A DNA stretch of 16,465 bases, from assembly GCA_958445895.1 (NCBI GenBank), contig CAUCTV010000027.1, forward strand, positions 1 through 16,465, read 5' to 3'. Both the position numbers and the translations under genes were made by a program. Of the stretch, positions 12,638 through 16,465 are shown in pieces; the first letter of the stretch is position 1, and each line of letters opens with the position of its first letter. Below the pieces are notes generated by a model. The model was given only the letters and a program-made list of their open reading frames with translations. It was not told where the DNA came from and did no database searches. Origin of the DNA: an uncultured Collinsella sp. Lineage in GTDB: Bacteria > Actinomycetota > Coriobacteriia > Coriobacteriales > Coriobacteriaceae.

Positions 12638-14308
12638 CTAGTGGCGAAGTCCCAGCAGGCCGTGGCCGCGATGACGGGCGTCGGCGTGCACCTGAGCGTG
12701 CGGACCGGCGGCCTTGACGGATTCGGGCAGGTGCGAGTACTTCTTCTCGAAGTTCTCCTCGAACATCACGGCCAAGTTGTGCGCGGCCTCGTCGTAGCGA
12801 GCGGTGCTCTGCCAATACTGGCGCGGCACCAGGATGCCGTCGGGTACGCCGTGGCACGTGGTGGGAATGTCGACGTTAAAGATGTCGTCGTGCACGAACT
12901 CGCTGTCCTCGATGGTACCGTCGAGGGCGCGGGCCACCAGGGCGCGCGTGTAGGCAAGCTCGATGCGATGACCCACGCCGTAGCCGCCGCCGATCCAGCC
13001 GGTGTTGACCAGGTACACACGCGTGCGGCCGTCGGCGATGCGCTCACCGAGCATCTTGGCATAGACCATGGGGTCGAGCGGCATAAACGGCTCGCCAAAC
13101 AGCGAAGAGAACGTGGGCGTGGGCTCGGTGACGCCGACCTCGGTGCCGGGGATCTTGGCCGTAAAGCCCGTCACAAAGTGATACATGGCGGCGTCGGCCG
13201 TCAGGCGCGAGATGGGCGGCAGCACGCCAAAGGCATCGCAGGTCAGGAAGAGCACGACGCTTGGAGTGGTGCCCATGCCCTTGGTCCACGCGTTGGGAAT
13301 GTGCTCCACAGGGTATGCCACGCGCGTGTTGTGCGTGATCGAGATGTCGTCGTAGTTGGGCTTGCGGTTCTCGTCGAGCACCACGTTTTCGCAGATCGCG
13401 CCAAAGCGGACAGCGTTGAAGATCTCGGGCTCGTGGAACGCGTCCAGGCCCTCGCATTTGGCGTAGCAGCCACCTTCGATGTTGAAGATGCCCATGTCGG
13501 ACCAACCGTGCTCGTCGTCGCCGATCAGTAGGCGCGTGGGGTTGGCCGAAAGCGTGGTCTTGCCCGTGCCCGAAAGGCCAAAGAACACGGCGGTCTCGTG
13601 CGTGACGGGATCCATGCTGGCCGAGCAGTGCATGGGTAGCACGTCGTCCTCGACGGGCAGCAGGTAATTCATGACGCTGAAGATGGACTTTTTGATTTCG
13701 CCGGAGTAACCGGTGCCGGCAACCAAAATCACGCGCTCCTGGAAGTTGATGACCACGGCGGCGCTGGAGTTGAGGCCCTTAATGGCGGGATCGCACTGGT
13801 AGCCGGGAGCGGCGAGCACACAGAAGTCCGGCTCGCCGGTGCGTGCGATTTCACGGGCAAGCGGGCGGGCGAGCATCTGCTTAATAAAGAGCGCTTGGCT
13901 GGCACGCTCGCAGGCGACAAGCAGGCGACGCGTATGGTTGCGATCGGCACCGGCCATACCGCGAGTGACGAACACATCGCGCTCGTTGAGGTAGTTGACG
14001 ATACCGGCCTTGATGGCCTCGTAGCTCTCGGCAGAAAGCGGGCGGTTGACGGCGCCCCAGGCGATCTTGTCGTGCACGTCGGGCGTGTCGACGATAAAGC
14101 GGTCGTTGGGCGAACGGCCGGTACGCTCCCCCGTCTCGATCACCAGCGCGCCGTTGGATGCCATGCGGCCTTCTTCGCGGCGGATAGCGTGCTCGACGAG
14201 CTCCGCGGCGGGTAGATCGACCAGCAGACGGGGTTGATTCTCGGCGGGATCTTCGACCAGCGCAATACCAAAGTTGGACAGAACTTCTGCAGGGGTAACA
14301 CCAGGCAT
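12638..14308 (-). CDS. pckA: Phosphoenolpyruvate carboxykinase (ATP)
   Basis: PckA interconverts oxaloacetate + ATP and PEP + CO2 + ADP. In anaerobes it can run toward oxaloacetate, making ATP on the way to succinate. The 556 residues show the substrate-site GRSPNDRF (64-71), YSGEIKKSIF with the active-site Lys (201-210), the P-loop GLSGTGKT (244-251) and the second kinase motif LIGDDEHGW (261-269), then INWxxG-like and FTAKIPGTE regions in order. The ATG at 14308 is chosen over a frame open to 14422 because a perfect AAAGGAGG lies 4 nt upstream and the family-like sequence starts there. The protein is slightly longer than usual and ends in a His-rich tail (five His in the last 20 residues). 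Upstream are two palindromes (14350-14365, 14383-14398) that may control it. Confidence 0.96.
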   Translation of the reverse strand: MPGVTPAEVLSNFGIALVEDPAENQPRLLVDLPAAELVEHAIRREEGRMASNGALVIETGERTGRSPNDRFIVDTPDVHDKIAWGAVNRPLSAESYEAIKAGIVNYLNERDVFVTRGMAGADRNHTRRLLVACERASQALFIKQMLARPLAREIARTGEPDFCVLAAPGYQCDPAIKGLNSSAAVVINFQERVILVAGTGYSGEIKKSIFSVMNYLLPVEDDVLPMHCSASMDPVTHETAVFFGLSGTGKTTLSANPTRLLIGDDEHGWSDMGIFNIEGGCYAKCEGLDAFHEPEIFNAVRFGAICENVVLDENRKPNYDDISITHNTRVAYPVEHIPNAWTKGMGTTPSVVLFLTCDAFGVLPPISRLTADAAMYHFVTGFTAKIPGTEVGVTEPTPTFSSLFGEPFMPLDPMVYAKMLGERIADGRTRVYLVNTGWIGGGYGVGHRIELAYTRALVARALDGTIEDSEFVHDDIFNVDIPTTCHGVPDGILVPRQYWQSTARYDEAAHNLAVMFEENFEKKYSHLPESVKAAGPHAQVHADARHRGHGLLGLRH

Positions 14309-14349
14309 GGGGCCTCCTTTAAAAGCGCGACACGTGGACGCGGCGCGCA

Positions 14350-14365
14350 CTTTACTCACGTAAAG
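14350..14365. promoter_or_regulatory. Inverted repeat CTTTAC/GTAAAG upstream of pckA
   Basis: CTTTAC-TCAC-GTAAAG, perfect 6-bp arms with a 4-nt spacer, 42 nt before the pckA ATG. It may be an operator over the pckA promoter. Confidence 0.35.
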
Positions 14366-14382
14366 CCCGTTGTACCCGATAT

Positions 14383-14398
14383 GCAAAAACGTTTTTGC
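14383..14398. promoter_or_regulatory. Perfect 16-bp palindrome with central CG, LacI-type operator candidate
   Basis: GCAAAAACGTTTTTGC is fully self-complementary. A/T-flanked halves meeting at a central CG with GC ends are the usual form of LacI-family operators (PurR, CcpA and sugar repressors; family knowledge). It lies 75 nt upstream of pckA and 263 nt upstream of the flippase, so pckA is the likely target. Confidence 0.5.
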
Positions 14399-14485
14399 GG
14401 CAACGGCGAAGCGCCCGCCCAACGGTCAAAAATCGCAGGCAAGCGGCCTAGTCGTTAGGGACACTCTTGAACAGGCAACAACCAA

Positions 14486-14561
14486 GGAGCGACCCCGGAT
14501 GCCGGCACTTAGGGACGTTCCCAAAGTGCCGGCACATAAGGAACGTCCCCAAATGCCGTCT
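14486..14561. repeat. 27-bp-period TGCCGGCA repeat, copy 2
   Basis: TGCCGGCA at 14500-14507 and 14527-14534, and a degenerate TGCCGTCT at 14554-14561, each 27 bp apart, with TAGGGACGTTCCCAAAG and ATAAGGAACGTCCCCAAA between them. The lead-in AAGGAGCGACCCCGGA matches the lead-in of copy 1 at 1710-1725. Confidence 0.8.
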
Positions 14562-14660
14562 ACTGAATGGCGCCGCCGAAATTATCGAACAACCTGTTCA
14601 AAAACACGAACGAACACCGTCGCGTCTATACTAGAGCGTAGCAATAGAAAGGACTCCGCT

Positions 14661-16235
14661 TTGAGCATCACGCCCATCGATAGCATTCGCCGCGCCATCG
14701 CCCGCCGCAATGGCGTCGCCGACCCCACCGTATCGGACGGGGCGCACGGGCAGGGCGGACGCATCGAGAACGGCCTGTTCCCCGCATCGCACACCGCCGA
14801 GGAGCTCGCACGAATCCAAGAGCTAAGCCAGCGTAACGCCGGCGGTCCCGACAGCAGCCAGGCCACACGCCGTCGCCGCGAGCGCGATCGCCAGCCCGGC
14901 CCCATCCACCGCATGGTCAATGCCTGGTGGAACCGCCTGCTCGGAGCCGTCTACGGCGGCGGCTTCTCCACGCAAGAAGCCGAGTACGAAGATCACGCCA
15001 CCCGTCGCGACTACCTTTGGAATACCCTGGGCACCGCCGTGTGGGGCATGGTGTTTCCGTTGCTCACCATCGTGTCCACACAGCTCGTGGGCGCCGAGGA
15101 GGCTGGCAAATTCTCCATCGCCTTTGTCACCGGCACGCTCATCATGATCGCGTGCAACTACGGCGTGCGCAATTTCCAGGTCTCGGACATCGACGAAAAG
15201 ACGTCCTTTGCCTCTTACCAGCTCAACCGCTGGATCTGCGGAGCGCTCGCGCTGGCATGCGGCCTGGTATACAGCAGCGCCCGCGGCTACGATGCGCAGA
15301 TGGCCACAATCGGCCTGGGCGTCTACCTGTATAAGGTGATCGACGGCATTGCCGACGTGTACGAGGGACGCCTGCAGCAGGCCGACAAACTCTACCTGGC
15401 CGGCATGAGCCAAACGCTACGATCCGTCGGCGTCATCGCGGTCTTTAGCGTGGCACTGTTCCTCACGCGCAGCATGCCCATCGCCGCCATGGCCATGGGC
15501 ATCGCCGCGATTGCCTCGCTCGTGCTGGTCACCGCCCCGCTCGCCCTGCTCGAAACCGAAAAATCACGCCGTATGAGTCTGCGCGAGGCTGGTCACCTGT
15601 TTATCCAGTGCGCCCCGCTCTTTGGTGCGCTGTTCCTGTTCAACCTCATCGAGAGCATGCCCAAGTTCGTGATGGAAGGCACACTGGCCTACAAATACCA
15701 GCTGTACTTTAATGCACTGTTCTTTCCAGCGCAGGCTATTTTGTTGAGCATTGGATTTATCTATAAACCGCAGCTCCTACGTCTGTCGAGCATTTGGGCG
15801 AATCCGCGCAAGCGTCGCCGCTTTGACTTGATTATTGTTGCCGTTATGGCACTGATCGTGGTCATTACCGGAGCGTGCGCCGCATTTATGGCAGGCCCCG
15901 GCATCCCCATCATGAGCTTTATGTACGGCCTCAACTTTGAGCGCTACCGCACGCTGGCACTGCTAATGGTTGTCGCCGGCGGCGTCACCGCGGCAATCGA
16001 CTTTATCTACGCCATCATCACGGTGTTGCGCCACGCCGGCGATGTCACCAAGATCTACCTGATCTGCTTCGCCGTAAGCGTGGTGCTGCCGGTGATCCTG
16101 ATTAAGCTGCTGGGTCTGATGGGCGCCGTGGTGAGCTACCTAGCCATCATGGCCCTACTCCTGGTGCTGCTGATAATCGAGTACGCCCACATCCGCCAGC
16201 GCATCGAGCGCGACCGCAACCCCTACGGCGCCTAA
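14661..16235 (+). CDS. Wzx-like polysaccharide flippase (MOP superfamily membrane protein)
   Basis: The 524-residue protein has about 115 N-terminal cytosolic residues rich in Arg and Gln, then RRDYLWNTLGTAVWGMVFPLLTIVSTQLVGAEEAGKF (about 115-151), a start typical of Wzx/PST polysaccharide transporters, followed by roughly 12 hydrophobic segments to the end. Such proteins move lipid-linked sugar units across the membrane. The start is TTG at 14661: AAAGGA (14648-14653) lies 7 nt upstream and no ATG is near. An open frame back to 14370 covers repeats and has no ribosome site. It stands alone here; the WecA-like initiator is 6.5 kb away, and the window's right end may hide partner genes. Teichoic acid, capsule or other glycan as cargo cannot be told from the sequence. 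Confidence 0.82.
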   Translation: MSITPIDSIRRAIARRNGVADPTVSDGAHGQGGRIENGLFPASHTAEELARIQELSQRNAGGPDSSQATRRRRERDRQPGPIHRMVNAWWNRLLGAVYGGGFSTQEAEYEDHATRRDYLWNTLGTAVWGMVFPLLTIVSTQLVGAEEAGKFSIAFVTGTLIMIACNYGVRNFQVSDIDEKTSFASYQLNRWICGALALACGLVYSSARGYDAQMATIGLGVYLYKVIDGIADVYEGRLQQADKLYLAGMSQTLRSVGVIAVFSVALFLTRSMPIAAMAMGIAAIASLVLVTAPLALLETEKSRRMSLREAGHLFIQCAPLFGALFLFNLIESMPKFVMEGTLAYKYQLYFNALFFPAQAILLSIGFIYKPQLLRLSSIWANPRKRRRFDLIIVAVMALIVVITGACAAFMAGPGIPIMSFMYGLNFERYRTLALLMVVAGGVTAAIDFIYAIITVLRHAGDVTKIYLICFAVSVVLPVILIKLLGLMGAVVSYLAIMALLLVLLIIEYAHIRQRIERDRNPYGA

Positions 16236-16244
16236 TTAGCTGCC

Positions 16245-16284
16245 CCGGTCACCGGAATTTGCGATGGAATCGCCCCGGCTGGGG
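16245..16284 (+). terminator. Three small stem-loops after the flippase
   Basis: CCGGT-C-ACCGG (16245-16255), GCGAT-GGA-ATCGC (16261-16273) and CCCC-GGCT-GGGG (16273-16284, followed by TCTCGTTG) lie in a row just after the stop codon. The T-run is poor; a weak terminator is possible. Confidence 0.35.
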
Positions 16285-16315
16285 TCTCGTTGAAGACAAT
16301 ATGCATTACGTAAAA

Positions 16316-16438
16316 CTAAGTGAGTAGATTTTTACCGAATCCCTGACCACACCGACAGAGCACAAGTCTGTGACCTGCGGTTTTATTGAGGCAAATATGT
16401 TGGGTGCTCGGCATTTCCAAAAAAGTCTACTCACTTAG
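16316..16438. repeat. MITE-like element with terminal inverted repeats
   Basis: CTAAGTGAGTAGA (16316-16328) and TCTACTCACTTAG (16426-16438) are perfect 13-bp terminal inverted repeats; pairing continues with a T:G and four T:A pairs. The 123-bp unit has no coding frame. No clear target-site duplication was seen. It could also be a structured RNA or regulatory leader of a gene beyond the window's right edge. Confidence 0.6.
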
Positions 16439-16465
16439 CCAGCGGGCAGCCAAATGATTATTTAA

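Larger units (their letters stand above)
14309..14660. other. 352-bp divergent gap between pckA and the flippase
   Basis: Holds the two pckA-side palindromes, the second copy of the 27-bp-period repeat, a GAACA-ACC-TGTTC inverted repeat (14587-14599), and a -10-like TATACT (14627-14632) 28 nt before the flippase start, without a convincing -35. The frame open through much of this gap is low in family-like sequence and lacks a ribosome site, so I do not call it coding. Confidence 0.6.

Noticed and set aside
12641..13531. Plus-strand open frame opposite pckA (296 codons)
   Set aside because: Shadow of pckA; no start signal or domain.
14370..14660. Upstream extension of the flippase reading frame
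   Set aside because: It runs through the 27-bp-period repeat, has no ribosome site, and the TTG at 14661 has a well-placed AAAGGA.

Overview
The window is high-GC bacterial chromosome with short intergenic gaps and ordinary housekeeping genes. The gene content (ATP-type PEP carboxykinase, a PflX-type radical SAM protein, DegV next to a MarR regulator) and the many short palindromic repeats fit an anaerobic, gut-type actinobacterium of the Coriobacteriia, most likely Collinsella. That assignment rests on gene style and repeat style, not on a marker gene.

Layout: (1) 1-3033 is proline metabolism: the 5' end of proA (-), a proline iminopeptidase (+) lying between the two proline genes, and proB (-). 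(2) 3137-5304, all minus strand: pncB (NAD salvage), a small coiled-coil protein with a C-terminal membrane anchor, and tRNA-Ala(CGC) with its own promoter and terminator. (3) 5484-6428 (-): a PflX-like radical SAM protein. (4) 6429-6953: a gene-free gap holding a probable structured non-coding RNA with an intrinsic terminator (tentatively 6S RNA) and a palindrome. (5) 6954-8153 (+): a WecA/TagO-type polyprenyl-phosphate sugar-1-phosphate transferase; 8313-9362 (+): trpS, followed by two strong hairpins. (6) 9694-14308 (-): a short MGMT-like protein, a DegV fatty-acid-binding protein, a MarR regulator, a stand-alone B3/4 (PheT editing-like) protein with an attenuator-like leader, and pckA. (7) 14661-16235 (+): a Wzx-like flippase, followed by a MITE-like inverted repeat.

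Functionally, proB, proA and the iminopeptidase all supply proline; pncB supplies NAD; pckA links oxaloacetate and PEP; the WecA-like transferase and the flippase both belong to envelope polysaccharide assembly (lipid-linked initiation and transport) but are not adjacent. No phage, CRISPR array, toxin-antitoxin pair or defence cluster was seen.

The most interesting material is between the genes. Several unrelated-looking palindromic repeat families share a GGGAC-type core. Four copies of one family bracket genes in alternating orientation. A 98-nt nested foldback lies between convergent genes. The leader of the B3/4 gene can form a terminator hairpin and two alternative hairpins that compete for the same strands.
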